From Pseudomonas mohnii (GTDB lineage: Bacteria > Pseudomonadota > Gammaproteobacteria > Pseudomonadales > Pseudomonadaceae), in NCBI RefSeq assembly GCF_900105115.1, contig NZ_FNRV01000001.1, positions 4,820,501-4,884,500 on the forward strand: DNA of 64,000 nt, read 5' to 3'. The notes beneath the pieces are model-generated. The model saw nothing but the letters and a program-made list of their open reading frames with translations, ran no database searches and was not told the origin of the DNA. Below are positions 53,299-61,887 of this stretch, piece after piece. Every line of letters begins with the position of its first letter. Within the stretch, counting starts at the first letter, position 1. The translations under genes were made by a program, and so were the position numbers.

Positions 53299-53322
53299 GG
53301 CGCTGCGCATCGGCGCCTTTTT
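53299..53322 (+). terminator. Intrinsic terminator after pcaK
   Basis: GGCGC (53299-53303) pairs with GCGCC (53313-53317) with a 9-base loop, followed by five T to 53322. It is a short but recognisable terminator. Confidence 0.6.
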
Positions 53323-53338
53323 CACTGTCGGTCGATAA

Positions 53339-53479
53339 CAAACGGAAGCCCGCCCCAATGGCTGTTTTGCCGATCACATCGATAGCACTGCCGACCCGAC
53401 CGAAGTCGAACTGACGGCACTGCGTGACCTCGAAGCCCTTACTGCAGCGGCCCACGGCCAAGCCCCAGGAGAAGCATAA
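53339..53479 (+). pseudogene. 3' remnant of an upstream pca gene (CoA-transferase subunit?)
   Basis: A 46-codon open stretch, bounded upstream by a stop at 53336 and lacking any ATG, GTG or TTG start with a ribosome site, ends in TAATG overlapping the pcaF start. It reads NGCFADHIDSTADPTEVEL, ALRDLEALTAAAHGQAPGEA, with good codon bias. The C-terminal helix resembles tails of 3-oxoadipate CoA-transferase beta subunits, whose gene normally precedes pcaF. The interpretation as a deletion stump of pcaJ is inference. Confidence 0.4.
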
Positions 53480-54681
53480 TGCGTGACGTTTATATCTGCG
53501 ACGCGATTCGTACCCCCATCGGCCGTTTCGGCGGTGGTCTGTCGGCGGTTCGCGCCGACGACCTGGCCGCCGTGCCAATCAAGGCTTTGATGGAGCGTAA
53601 TCCGTCGGTGGACTGGAATGCGGTGGACGAGGTGTTCCTCGGCTGCGCCAACCAGGCCGGTGAAGACAACCGCAACGTGGCGCGCATGGCGCTGCTGCTG
53701 GCGGGGCTGCCGGAAACCATTCCGGGCGTGACCCTCAATCGCCTTTGCGCTTCGGGTATGGACGCCATTGGCACCGCATTCCGCGCCATTGCCAGCGGTG
53801 AAATGGAGCTGGCGATTGCTGGTGGCGTCGAGTCGATGTCCCGCGCGCCGTTCGTGATGGGCAAGGCCGATGCCGCGTTCTCGCGCAACATGAAGCTCGA
53901 AGACACCACCATTGGCTGGCGTTTCATCAACCCGTTGATGAAAGCCCAGTACGGTGTGGATGCGATGCCGCAGACCGCTGACAACGTGGCTGACGACTAC
54001 AAGGTCTCCCGCGCCGATCAGGACGCTTTCGCCCTGCGCAGCCAGCAACGCACCGCCGTGGCCCAGACCGCAGGCTTTTTCGCCGAAGAAATCGTCGAAG
54101 TGCGCATTGCCCACAAGAAGGGTGAAACCGTGGTCAGCCAGGACGAGCATCCTCGTGCCGACACCACCCTCGAAGCCCTGACCAAACTCAAACCGGTCAA
54201 CGGCCCCGACAAAACCGTGACCGCCGGCAACGCTTCGGGCGTGAACGACGGTGCGGCTGCGCTGATCCTGGCGTCGGCCGAAGCCGTGAAAAAACACGGC
54301 CTGACCGCTCGTGCCAAAGTGCTGGGCATGGCCAGTGCCGGTGTTGCGCCTCGGGTGATGGGCATCGGCCCGGTGCCGGCGGTACGCAAACTGACCGAAC
54401 GCCTGGGCGTGGCTGTCAGCGATTTCGATGTGATCGAACTCAACGAAGCCTTCGCCAGCCAGGGTTTGGCGGTGCTGCGCGAGTTGGGCATCGCGGACGA
54501 CGCACCTCAGGTCAACCCGAACGGTGGCGCCATTGCCTTGGGGCATCCGTTGGGCATGAGTGGAGCGCGCTTGGTCTTGACGGCTCTGCATCAACTGGAA
54601 AAAACCGGTGGCAAGAAAGGCCTGGCGACCATGTGCGTCGGCGTTGGCCAAGGGCTGGCGTTGGCAATCGAGCGCGTCTGA
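53479..54681 (+). CDS. pcaF: 3-oxoadipyl-CoA thiolase
   Basis: A 400-residue thiolase cleaving beta-ketoadipyl-CoA to succinyl-CoA and acetyl-CoA, the last pathway step. Acyl-accepting Cys in LNRLCASGMDAIG near residue 90, catalytic His in GHPLGMSGARLVL near residue 356, second Cys in MCVGVGQGLAL near residue 386. Sequence start MRDVYICDAIRTPIGRFGG is that of PcaF. AGGAG precedes the ATG, which overlaps the preceding TAA. Confidence 0.96.
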   Translation: MRDVYICDAIRTPIGRFGGGLSAVRADDLAAVPIKALMERNPSVDWNAVDEVFLGCANQAGEDNRNVARMALLLAGLPETIPGVTLNRLCASGMDAIGTAFRAIASGEMELAIAGGVESMSRAPFVMGKADAAFSRNMKLEDTTIGWRFINPLMKAQYGVDAMPQTADNVADDYKVSRADQDAFALRSQQRTAVAQTAGFFAEEIVEVRIAHKKGETVVSQDEHPRADTTLEALTKLKPVNGPDKTVTAGNASGVNDGAAALILASAEAVKKHGLTARAKVLGMASAGVAPRVMGIGPVPAVRKLTERLGVAVSDFDVIELNEAFASQGLAVLRELGIADDAPQVNPNGGAIALGHPLGMSGARLVLTALHQLEKTGGKKGLATMCVGVGQGLALAIERV

Positions 54682-54717
54682 CCCGCTTCGAAGACAAGAA
54701 CAACAGAGGAATGCTTC

Positions 54718-55422
54718 ATGACTGACAAGCCTGGTTACCGTCGCCCGCAGGAAGGCACTCAGCCGCCTTACCTGCACCCGACTTACCAATCCACCAACCT
54801 GCGCTCGCCGTCCAAGCCTCTGGTGTTCTTGCCTCATTCGCTGTCGGAAATCACCGGGCCGACCATTGGCGCCGAGCGCATCCACGAGCAGGACAATGAC
54901 CTGACGGCTCAGCATGAGGGCGAGCCGCTGGGTGAGCGCATCATCATCCACGGCCGCGTGCTGGACGAGAATGGTCTGCCGGTGCCGGGGATTCTGGTGG
55001 AAATCTGGCAGGCCAATGCTGCCGGTCGCTACAACCATGCCCGCGATCTGCACGACGCGCCGCTGGACCCGAACTTCACCGGCACCGGCCGCACCGTCAC
55101 CGACGCCGATGGCTGGTACCAGTTCCAGACCATCAAGCCTGGTGCCTATCCGTGGGGAAACCACCACAATGCCTGGCGCCCGGCGCACATCCATTTTTCG
55201 CTGTTCGGGCCGAGCATTCTGACGCGCCTGGTCACGCAAATGTATTTCCCGGGCGACCCGCTGCTGGCGTACGACCCGATCTACAACTGCGTGCCCGACA
55301 CCCGTGCCAAAGAACGCTTGATCGCCAGCTTCGACCTGGAAAAAACCATCCCTTCCTACGCCCTCGGTTATCGCTGGGACATCGTTTTGCGCGGCCGCGA
55401 TGCCACGCCGATGGAGAAATAA
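54718..55422 (+). CDS. pcaH: Protocatechuate 3,4-dioxygenase beta subunit
   Basis: A 234-residue subunit carrying the non-haem iron. Iron ligands in the family are visible as the Tyr in GRYNHARD and those in AYPWGNHHNAWRPAHIHFS (Tyr, His, His). The enzyme opens protocatechuate to 3-carboxy-cis,cis-muconate with O2 in the cytoplasm. N-terminal DKPGYRRPQEGTQPPYLHP is typical. It is directly followed by pcaG, two bases after the stop. Confidence 0.97.
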   Translation: MTDKPGYRRPQEGTQPPYLHPTYQSTNLRSPSKPLVFLPHSLSEITGPTIGAERIHEQDNDLTAQHEGEPLGERIIIHGRVLDENGLPVPGILVEIWQANAAGRYNHARDLHDAPLDPNFTGTGRTVTDADGWYQFQTIKPGAYPWGNHHNAWRPAHIHFSLFGPSILTRLVTQMYFPGDPLLAYDPIYNCVPDTRAKERLIASFDLEKTIPSYALGYRWDIVLRGRDATPMEK

Positions 55423-55423
55423 G

Positions 55424-55990
55424 ATGACGCTGACTGCGACCACGTCCCACACCGTCGGACCTTACTACCACATCGGCCTGACTTGGCTGAACCGTGAAAA
55501 CCTTACCGTCGAACAGACCCTGGGTGAGCGCGTGGCCATCACCGGGCAGGTGCTCGATGGCAATGGCGACGTTGTCAACGATGCGATGCTGGAAGTCTGG
55601 CAGGCCAACGCCGCCGGCAAATACGACCACCCGGAAGACGACCAGGACAAACCCCTGGACCCGAACTTCGAAGGTTTTGGCCGGATACCGGTGGATGCCG
55701 AAGGTCGGTTCCGTTTCACCACCATCAAACCGGGTACGGTGGAAGGCCTCAAGGGTACGACCCAGGCGCCACACCTGGTGGTGTTGGTGTTCGCACGCGG
55801 ACTGGTGAAGCACTTGCTGACGAGGATCTATTTCGACGGCGAACCGGCCAATGGGGCGGACCCGCTGCTCGAGTGCGTGCCGGTCGAACGCCGCGACACC
55901 TTGCTGGCGAAGCAGGATGCGACCGGTGTCTATCAGTGGAATGTGATTTTGCAAGGCACTGAGGCGGAGACGGTGTTCTTCGATTATTGA
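55424..55990 (+). CDS. pcaG: Protocatechuate 3,4-dioxygenase alpha subunit
   Basis: A 188-residue partner of PcaH that completes the active site and holds the substrate pocket (SHTVGPYYHIGLTWL near the start, VWQANAAGKYDHPED, VLVFARGLVKHLLTRIYF). It has no iron ligands of its own, as normal for alpha. ATG 55424 with AAATAAG upstream. Confidence 0.97.
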   Translation: MTLTATTSHTVGPYYHIGLTWLNRENLTVEQTLGERVAITGQVLDGNGDVVNDAMLEVWQANAAGKYDHPEDDQDKPLDPNFEGFGRIPVDAEGRFRFTTIKPGTVEGLKGTTQAPHLVVLVFARGLVKHLLTRIYFDGEPANGADPLLECVPVERRDTLLAKQDATGVYQWNVILQGTEAETVFFDY

Positions 55991-56092
55991 GAGCGCAGCA
56001 CGCTATAGGGATAGACGTCGCTAATGCTTCTGCGGAACGGGGCTGTTGCAAAGTGTGTCTAGACTCACACTGTCCCCATTGAGTGAAAAACA

Positions 56093-57397
56093 ATGACAAC
56101 GACTACTGTTTCAGAACCGCTATACACCGGCGAAGAGCGCAACAAGCGGATCTTCGCCATTGTCGGCGCCTCGTCCGGCAACCTGGTTGAATGGTTCGAC
56201 TTCTACGTCTACGCCTTCTGTGCGATCTATTTCGCGCCTGCCTTCTTTCCGTCCGATAACCCTACGGTGCAGTTGGTCAACACCGCCGGTGTGTTTGCCG
56301 CCGGGTTCCTGATGCGGCCGATAGGTGGGTGGATTTTTGGCCGGGTTGCGGACAAGCACGGGCGCAAGAATTCGATGCTGATCTCGATTCTGATGATGTG
56401 CTTCGGCTCATTGCTCATCGCTTGCCTGCCGACCTACAACAGCATCGGCGTCTGGGCACCGATCATGCTGCTGTTCGCCCGTCTGCTCCAGGGCCTGTCG
56501 GTGGGCGGCGAATACGGCACCACCGCCACCTACATGAGCGAAGTCGCGCTCAAGGGCCAACGTGGTTTCTTCGCTTCATTCCAGTACGTGACGCTGATTG
56601 GCGGGCAATTGCTGGCGGTGTCGCTGGTGGTGGTCCTGCAACAGTTCCTCACCGAAGATGACCTGCGTGCCTACGGCTGGCGGATCCCGTTCGTGGTCGG
56701 TGCGGTGGCCGCGCTGATTTCGTTGTTCCTGCGTCGTACGCTGAAAGAAACCACCAGCAAGGAAATGCGTGAAAACAAGGACGCCGGCAGCATCAGCGCG
56801 CTGTTCCGCGACCATAAAGCCGCGTTCATCACCGTGCTCGGCTACACCGCCGGTGGCTCGCTGATTTTCTACACCTTCACCACCTACATGCAGAAGTACC
56901 TGGTGAACACCGCCGGCATGCCGGCCAAGACCGCCAGCTACATCATGACGGGCGCACTGTTCCTTTATATGTGCATGCAGCCGCTGTTCGGCATGCTCGC
57001 CGACAAGATCGGCCGTCGTAACTCGATGCTCTGGTTCGGCGCCCTCGGTACGCTGTTCACCGTGCCGATCCTGCTGAGCCTGAAAAGCATCAGCAGTCCG
57101 TTCCTGGCCTTTGTGCTGATTACCGTGGCGCTGGCGATCGTCAGTTTCTACACCTCGATCAGCGGCCTGGTGAAAGCCGAGACGTTCCCGCCGGAAGTCC
57201 GGGCACTGGGCGTCGGCCTGGCGTATGCGGTGGCGAATGCGATCTTCGGCGGTTCGGCGGAATATGTGGCGTTGAGCCTTAAAGCGGGGGGCATGGAAAA
57301 CTCCTTCTACTGGTACGTGACCGTGATGATGGCGATCGCGCTCCTGTTCAGCCTGCGCCTGCCCAAGCAAGCGAAGTACCTGCATCATGACCTTTGA
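56093..57397 (+). CDS. pcaT: MFS transporter in the pca cluster (dicarboxylate type)
   Basis: A 434-residue carrier of the KgtP/ShiA metabolite:H+ symporter group: [19 protein letters not shown] in helix 1, [20 protein letters not shown] in loop 2-3, [19 protein letters not shown]. PcaT of P. putida transports beta-ketoadipate; here its position between pcaHG and pcaB supports the same. An inverted repeat AGTGTG-N8-CACACT (56053-56073) lies upstream and may be part of its own promoter. Confidence 0.88.
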   Translation: MTTTTVSEPLYTGEERNKRIFAIVGASSGNLVEWFDFYVYAFCAIYFAPAFFPSDNPTVQLVNTAGVFAAGFLMRPIGGWIFGRVADKHGRKNSMLISILMMCFGSLLIACLPTYNSIGVWAPIMLLFARLLQGLSVGGEYGTTATYMSEVALKGQRGFFASFQYVTLIGGQLLAVSLVVVLQQFLTEDDLRAYGWRIPFVVGAVAALISLFLRRTLKETTSKEMRENKDAGSISALFRDHKAAFITVLGYTAGGSLIFYTFTTYMQKYLVNTAGMPAKTASYIMTGALFLYMCMQPLFGMLADKIGRRNSMLWFGALGTLFTVPILLSLKSISSPFLAFVLITVALAIVSFYTSISGLVKAETFPPEVRALGVGLAYAVANAIFGGSAEYVALSLKAGGMENSFYWYVTVMMAIALLFSLRLPKQAKYLHHDL

Positions 57398-57442
57398 TCC
57401 ATACCCGCGGGCCCGAGTGGCCCGCGCTTCCAAGGACTGTTT

Positions 57443-58807
57443 ATGAACGAGCGACCGGGCAATCAATTGTTCGATGCCTATTTCACTGCCCGCGAGATGC
57501 GTGAAGTGTTCTGCGATCAGGGCCGGGTTCAGGCCATGCTCGATTTTGAAGCGGCGCTGGCCAGGGCCGAAGCTCGGGTCGGTCTGATTCCGCACACGGC
57601 GGTGGCGCCGATCGAGGCAGCCTGCCAGGCCGGGCATTACGATTTTGCGGCTCTCGGCGAAGCCATTGCCACGGCGGGTAATTCGGCGATTCCGTTGGTC
57701 AAGGCCTTGGGCAAACAGATCGCGGCGAACGATGCCCAGGCCGAGCGCTATGTGCACTTGGGCGCCACCAGTCAGGACGTGATGGACAGCGGTCTGGTCC
57801 TGCAATTGCGTCGCGCACTGCAACTGATCGACAGCGATCTGGCGCAACTGGGCCAGACGCTCGCCACCCAGGCCCAACGATATGCGGCCACGCCACTGGC
57901 CGGGCGCACCTGGTTGCAACACGCAACGCCGGTCACCCTGGGCATGAAGATCGCCGGCTGGCTGGGTGCAGTCACCCGTAGTCGCCAGCGTTTGCTCGAA
58001 CTCAAACCGCGTTTGCTGGTGCTGCAATTCGGTGGCGCTTCGGGAACCCTCGCGGCACTCGGTGAGCAGGCGATGCCGATTGCCCAGGCCTTGGCCGAGG
58101 AACTGCGCCTGACCTTGCCCGATCAACCCTGGCACACCCAGCGTGATCGTCTGGTGGAGTTCGGTTCGGTGCTGGGATTGATCGCTGGCAGCCTCGGTAA
58201 GCTCGGGCGTGATATCAGCCTGTTGATGCAGACCGAAGCCGCCGAAGTGTTCGAGCCCTCGGCTCCCGGCAAGGGCGGTTCCTCGACCATGCCGCATAAG
58301 CGCAACCCCGTGGGCGCGGCGGTGCTGATCGGCGCCGCGACTCGCGTGCCGGGCCTGCTCTCGACGCTGTTCAGCGCCATGCCGCAGGAACACGAGCGCA
58401 GCCTGGGGCTGTGGCATGCCGAGTGGGAAACCCTGCCGGAGATTTGCTGCCTGGTGTCCGGCAGCCTGAAACAAGCGCTGTTGGTGACCCAGGGCCTGGA
58501 AGTGGACGCCGGGCGCATGGCCCGCAACCTCGACCTGACCCAGGGCCTGGTGCTTGCCGAAGCGGTGAGCATCGTCCTCGCACAACGGGTGGGGCGCGAT
58601 ACGGCGCATCATCTGTTGGAGCAATGCTGCAAACGCGCGGTGGCCGAACACCGGCACCTGCGCGCGGTGCTCGGCGACGAGCCGCAAGTGACCGCCGAGC
58701 TGTCGGCGGCTGAACTCGATCATCTGTTGGACCCCGCCCATTACCTCGGTCAGGCCCGTACCTGGGTCGAGCGAGCGGTGGCTGAACATTCTGCATTGAC
58801 TGCCTGA
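57443..58807 (+). CDS. pcaB: 3-carboxy-cis,cis-muconate cycloisomerase
   Basis: A 454-residue fumarase/aspartase-superfamily enzyme converting carboxymuconate to 4-carboxymuconolactone. The superfamily signature GKGGSSTMPHKRNP is near residue 275, and GATSQDVMDSGLVLQLR and TWLQHATPVTLGMKIAGWL mark the other conserved regions. It is the step after PcaHG and precedes PcaC chemically. AGGA precedes ATG 57443. Confidence 0.96.
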   Translation: MNERPGNQLFDAYFTAREMREVFCDQGRVQAMLDFEAALARAEARVGLIPHTAVAPIEAACQAGHYDFAALGEAIATAGNSAIPLVKALGKQIAANDAQAERYVHLGATSQDVMDSGLVLQLRRALQLIDSDLAQLGQTLATQAQRYAATPLAGRTWLQHATPVTLGMKIAGWLGAVTRSRQRLLELKPRLLVLQFGGASGTLAALGEQAMPIAQALAEELRLTLPDQPWHTQRDRLVEFGSVLGLIAGSLGKLGRDISLLMQTEAAEVFEPSAPGKGGSSTMPHKRNPVGAAVLIGAATRVPGLLSTLFSAMPQEHERSLGLWHAEWETLPEICCLVSGSLKQALLVTQGLEVDAGRMARNLDLTQGLVLAEAVSIVLAQRVGRDTAHHLLEQCCKRAVAEHRHLRAVLGDEPQVTAELSAAELDHLLDPAHYLGQARTWVERAVAEHSALTA

Positions 58808-58818
58808 AGGAGATTGCT

Positions 58819-59610
58819 GTGGCTTTCGTACAACTCGCCGAGGGCGAATTGCATTACCAACTCGACGGCCCGGCCAATGCGCCGGTGCTGGTGCTGTCCA
58901 ACTCCCTGGGTACCGACCTGCACATGTGGGACGCGCAAATGGCGGCCTTCACCGAGCATTTCCGCGTATTGCGTTTCGATACCCGTGGCCACGGCCAGTC
59001 GCTGGTGACGCCGGGCCCGTACAGCATCGAGCAACTGGGCCACGACGTGCTCGCGCTGCTTGATGCCTTGCACATCGAGCGTGCGCATTTCTGTGGCTTG
59101 TCCATGGGCGGCTTGATCGGCCAGTGGCTGGGGATCAATGCCGGCGAACGCTTGAATTCGCTAGTGGTGTGCAACACCTCGGCGAAAATCGGCGAACTGT
59201 CGGTGTGGAATCCGCGCATCGAAACCGTGCTGCGTGACGGTGCTGCGGCCATGGTTGCCCTGCGCGATGCGTCGATTGCTCGCTGGTTCACTCCGGACTT
59301 CTCCGCCGCCAACCCGACGGCGGCCAAGCAGATCACCGACATGCTGGCGGCCACTTCACCCGAAGGCTATGCAGCCAACTGCGCGGCGGTACGCGATGCC
59401 GATTTCCGCGATCAATTGGGCTCGATCAAGGTGCCACTGCTGGTGATCGCCGGCACCGAAGACGCGGTAACGCCGCCGTCCGGTGGGCACTTCATTCAGG
59501 AGCATGTGGCCGGCGCCGAGTACGCCGAGTTCTATGCCGCGCATTTGTCCAACGTTCAGGCCGGCGCCGCGTTCAGCGAGCGGGTTCTGGCGTTTTTGTT
59601 GGCTCATTAA
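58819..59610 (+). CDS. pcaD: 3-oxoadipate enol-lactonase
   Basis: A 263-residue alpha/beta hydrolase opening beta-ketoadipate enol-lactone. Nucleophile Ser in FCGLSMGGLIGQWLG near residue 94, oxyanion region VLSNSLGTDLHMWD, acid Asp in IAGTEDAVTPP near residue 215, His in YAAHLSNVQ near residue 240. The start codon is GTG 58819 with AAGGAGA 8-14 bases upstream. Confidence 0.96.
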   Translation: MAFVQLAEGELHYQLDGPANAPVLVLSNSLGTDLHMWDAQMAAFTEHFRVLRFDTRGHGQSLVTPGPYSIEQLGHDVLALLDALHIERAHFCGLSMGGLIGQWLGINAGERLNSLVVCNTSAKIGELSVWNPRIETVLRDGAAAMVALRDASIARWFTPDFSAANPTAAKQITDMLAATSPEGYAANCAAVRDADFRDQLGSIKVPLLVIAGTEDAVTPPSGGHFIQEHVAGAEYAEFYAAHLSNVQAGAAFSERVLAFLLAH

Positions 59611-59620
59611 GGGGACTGTC

Positions 59621-60013
59621 GTGGACGAAAAACAACGTTACGACGAGGGCATGAAAGTCCGTCGCGCGGTACTGGGCGACGCCCACGTCGACCGCAGCCT
59701 GACCGCGTTGACCGAGTTCAACTCGGAGTTTCAGGAAATGATCACCCGCCACGCCTGGGGTGACATCTGGACCCGCCCGGGCCTGCCGCGCCACACCCGC
59801 AGCCTGATCACCATCGCCATGCTGATTGGCATGAACCGTGAGGGTGAGCTCAAACTGCACCTGCGTGCCGCCGCCAACAATGGCGTGAGCCGTGGCGAGA
59901 TCAAGGAAGTGATCATGCAGAGCGCGATTTACTGCGGCATTCCGGCAGCCAATGCCACGTTCCACCTGGCCGAGTCGGTCTGGGATGAATTGGGGATTGA
60001 ATCGCGGGAGTGA
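59621..60013 (+). CDS. pcaC: 4-carboxymuconolactone decarboxylase
   Basis: A 130-residue AhpD-fold decarboxylase yielding beta-ketoadipate enol-lactone for PcaD. RRAVLGDAHVDRSLTAL, TRPGLPRHTRSLITIAMLI and YCGIPAANATFHLAESVWDE match PcaC. Start codon is GTG 59621, with AAGGGGA 6-12 bases upstream; it begins 10 bases after pcaD. Last gene of the operon on this strand. Confidence 0.96.
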   Translation: MDEKQRYDEGMKVRRAVLGDAHVDRSLTALTEFNSEFQEMITRHAWGDIWTRPGLPRHTRSLITIAMLIGMNREGELKLHLRAAANNGVSRGEIKEVIMQSAIYCGIPAANATFHLAESVWDELGIESRE

Positions 60014-60046
60014 TCCTGGTGGTTTTCGGTGCCTGAGCTGATGCTA

Positions 60047-60175
60047 TCGCTGCCAGGCCAGCTCCCACAGTGGTCCGATGTGAACGCCAATTCTGTGGTC
60101 ACTGAAGATCCCTGTGGGAGCTGGCCTGCCAGCGATGGCGTCGGTGAGATCGCCATCGCTGGCAAGCCATGCTCC
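60047..60175. repeat. REP-like cluster, three arms
   Basis: Three arms of the GGAGCTGGCCTGCCAGCGAT type (about 60049, 60115 inverted, 60151) lie between pcaC and the convergent porin gene. The third is partly diverged (CATGCTCCTAC). Such clusters often act as transcript ends. Confidence 0.75.
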
Positions 60176-61434
60176 TACAACAGGCTGATCGGATAGCTGA
60201 TGATCAGGCGGTTCTCATCGAACTCGTTGTTGCTGTAATCACGGCGCATGGTCGAGTTACGCCATTTCAGGTTCAGGTTCTTCAGCGCACCGCTCTGCAC
60301 GGTGTAGCCCAGTTCACTTTCACGTCCCCATTCCTTGCCGTCGGTGATGTTGCCGGTATGCACGTTATCGCCGCTGATGTAGCGGTTCATCAGGGTCAGG
60401 CCCGGCACGCCGAGGGCGACGAAGTTGTAGTCGTGACGCACTTGCCAGGATTTTTCCCGGGCGTTGTCATAGCTGGAGTTGTAACTGTCGTTGGCCAGGG
60501 TGCCACCGCTGGTGCCGTTGACCCGCATCCACGGACTGTCGCCGGTGAGTTTCTGCAGGCCGACGTAAAAGGTGTTGCCGCCGTACTTGGCCGAGAACAG
60601 GCCAAACAGGGTTTTGTTGTCCAGCTGGCCGGCGCGGGCGCTGCCGTCATCCTTGCCGTAGAAGAAACCGAGGTTGGCGCCCAGGGTCCAGTCACCCAAT
60701 GGCTGGCTGTGCACCAGGTTGATGAGTTGCTGGCTGTAGATGTCCTTGAGTTCAGCGTTCCACACACCGATCTGAGTGCGTTTTTCGTTGAACTGGTATT
60801 CGCCGCCCTGGAAGTTGAATCGATCAGAGGTGAACGCCGCTTTGCCGGTCATCGACATGTCGCTCATGCTGCTGTCGTCACGTGGGCTGTTCTGCCGGAA
60901 CTGGCCGCCGTAGAGCGTCAGGCCGTCGATTTCCTTCGAGGTGATCTGGCCGCCGCGGAAGGTTTGCGGCAGAGAGCGCCCGTCATCCGAACGCAGGATC
61001 GGCAGCACGGGCATCCAGTCGCCCACCTTAGCCTCGGTTTGCGACAGCTTGGCCTTGAACGCCACGTTGGTGCGACCGAAGTTGTCCGCCGGGCGACCAT
61101 CGTGGTCCAGCGGCAGCAACTGCGTGCCACCGGTGCCTTTGCCGCCGTCGAGTTTCACCGAGTACAGCCCCAGCACATCCATGCCGAAGCCGACGGTGCC
61201 TTGGGTGAACCCGGATTTGGCATCGAGGATGAAACTCTGCGTCCACTCCTCAGCCTTGCCTTGAGCCTTGGTCGGGTTGGTGAAGTTGCGGTTGATGTAG
61301 AAGTTGCGCAGGTTCAGGTTGACCTTGGCGCCTTCGACAAAGCCCGACTCTTCGGCCTGGGCAGGCAGGGTCGCGCTGGCCAGGGCGATGGCGATCAGGC
61401 TGGGTACGAAATACGGCGCGTTGGAAGGCGTCAT
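60175..61434 (-). CDS. OprD-family outer-membrane porin
   Basis: A 419-residue porin of the OprD/Opd group: signal peptide to LPAQAEE, then KVNLNLRNFYINRNFTNPT, EWTQSFILDAKSGFTQGTVGFG and a C-terminal beta barrel ending in SLL-Phe-free form. In other pseudomonads an OprD relative in this position (pcaP or OpdK-like) admits protocatechuate or related aromatics. Substrate is inferred from position. ATG 61434 begins a normal signal peptide; frames further up do not. Confidence 0.9.
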   Translation of the reverse strand: MTPSNAPYFVPSLIAIALASATLPAQAEESGFVEGAKVNLNLRNFYINRNFTNPTKAQGKAEEWTQSFILDAKSGFTQGTVGFGMDVLGLYSVKLDGGKGTGGTQLLPLDHDGRPADNFGRTNVAFKAKLSQTEAKVGDWMPVLPILRSDDGRSLPQTFRGGQITSKEIDGLTLYGGQFRQNSPRDDSSMSDMSMTGKAAFTSDRFNFQGGEYQFNEKRTQIGVWNAELKDIYSQQLINLVHSQPLGDWTLGANLGFFYGKDDGSARAGQLDNKTLFGLFSAKYGGNTFYVGLQKLTGDSPWMRVNGTSGGTLANDSYNSSYDNAREKSWQVRHDYNFVALGVPGLTLMNRYISGDNVHTGNITDGKEWGRESELGYTVQSGALKNLNLKWRNSTMRRDYSNNEFDENRLIISYPISLL

Positions 61435-61846
61435 GGGCTCGGGTCTCTCTAATTCTTGTGGATGAATGGGGGCGTGCCGCAACCCGCTGGGTGCAGACAA
61501 AAAAATCGGTCAATTCGGGGTGGAACCTGGGTATCAGCCGGACAGGGCAGGGCGCGGGGGCATGGTGTCGAACCTGTTGTTATTGGTTTTGTGGTTCGGA
61601 TGGTGCTTGGGATGTACTGGATGGTTCAATCTGTGAAAGCGGGTTTTGGGCGATAATCGAACGCAAGATTAAATATGGATATGCGGTGAGTGTGCTGGCC
61701 TCATCGCGGGCAAGCCCGCTCCCACAGGTTTAGCGTGAGCTCACAAAGTCGAGCTCCACAGAGACACTGTGGCAGTGAGCTTGCTCCGGGCGACGTTCCG
61801 ACGATGGGCACTGCCTAACGACAAAACTTTTCTCGCCGCCAACAAA
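61435..61846. other. Intergenic interval with repeats, porin upstream
   Basis: About 410 bases. The side near 61434 should hold the porin promoter and is moderately AT-rich (61640-61690). A REP-like pair follows at 61702-61807. I see no gene. No PcaR-like core is visible next to the porin. Confidence 0.5.
61702..61807. repeat. REP pair joined to a GTTCCGACGATGG unit
   Basis: ATCGCGGGCAAGCCCGCTCCC at 61703 (less one base) and an inverted, diverged arm GGCAGTGAGCTTGCTCCGGG at 61771 are followed by CGTTCCGACGATGG at 61794. The second block matches that at 30438-30458, including the adjacent GAGCTTG. Confidence 0.65.
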
Positions 61847-61868
61847 AAGCCCACCAAAAGGCGGGCTT
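61847..61868 (-). terminator. Intrinsic terminator of the RND efflux operon
   Basis: AAGCCCACC (61847-61855) pairs with GGCGGGCTT (61860-61868) with one mismatch; on the minus strand it is followed by a T-rich run. It ends 20 bases after the outer-membrane factor's stop. Confidence 0.8.
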
Positions 61869-61887
61869 CCTGTCATTCGGGGCGCTA

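Noticed and set aside
53374..55452. Minus-strand frame of 692 codons opposite pcaF and pcaH
   Set aside because: Antisense to two certain pathway enzymes; the length only reflects high third-position GC.
56576..58789. Minus-strand frame of 737 codons opposite pcaT and pcaB
   Set aside because: Gln/His/Arg-rich translation without motifs, antisense to recognised genes.
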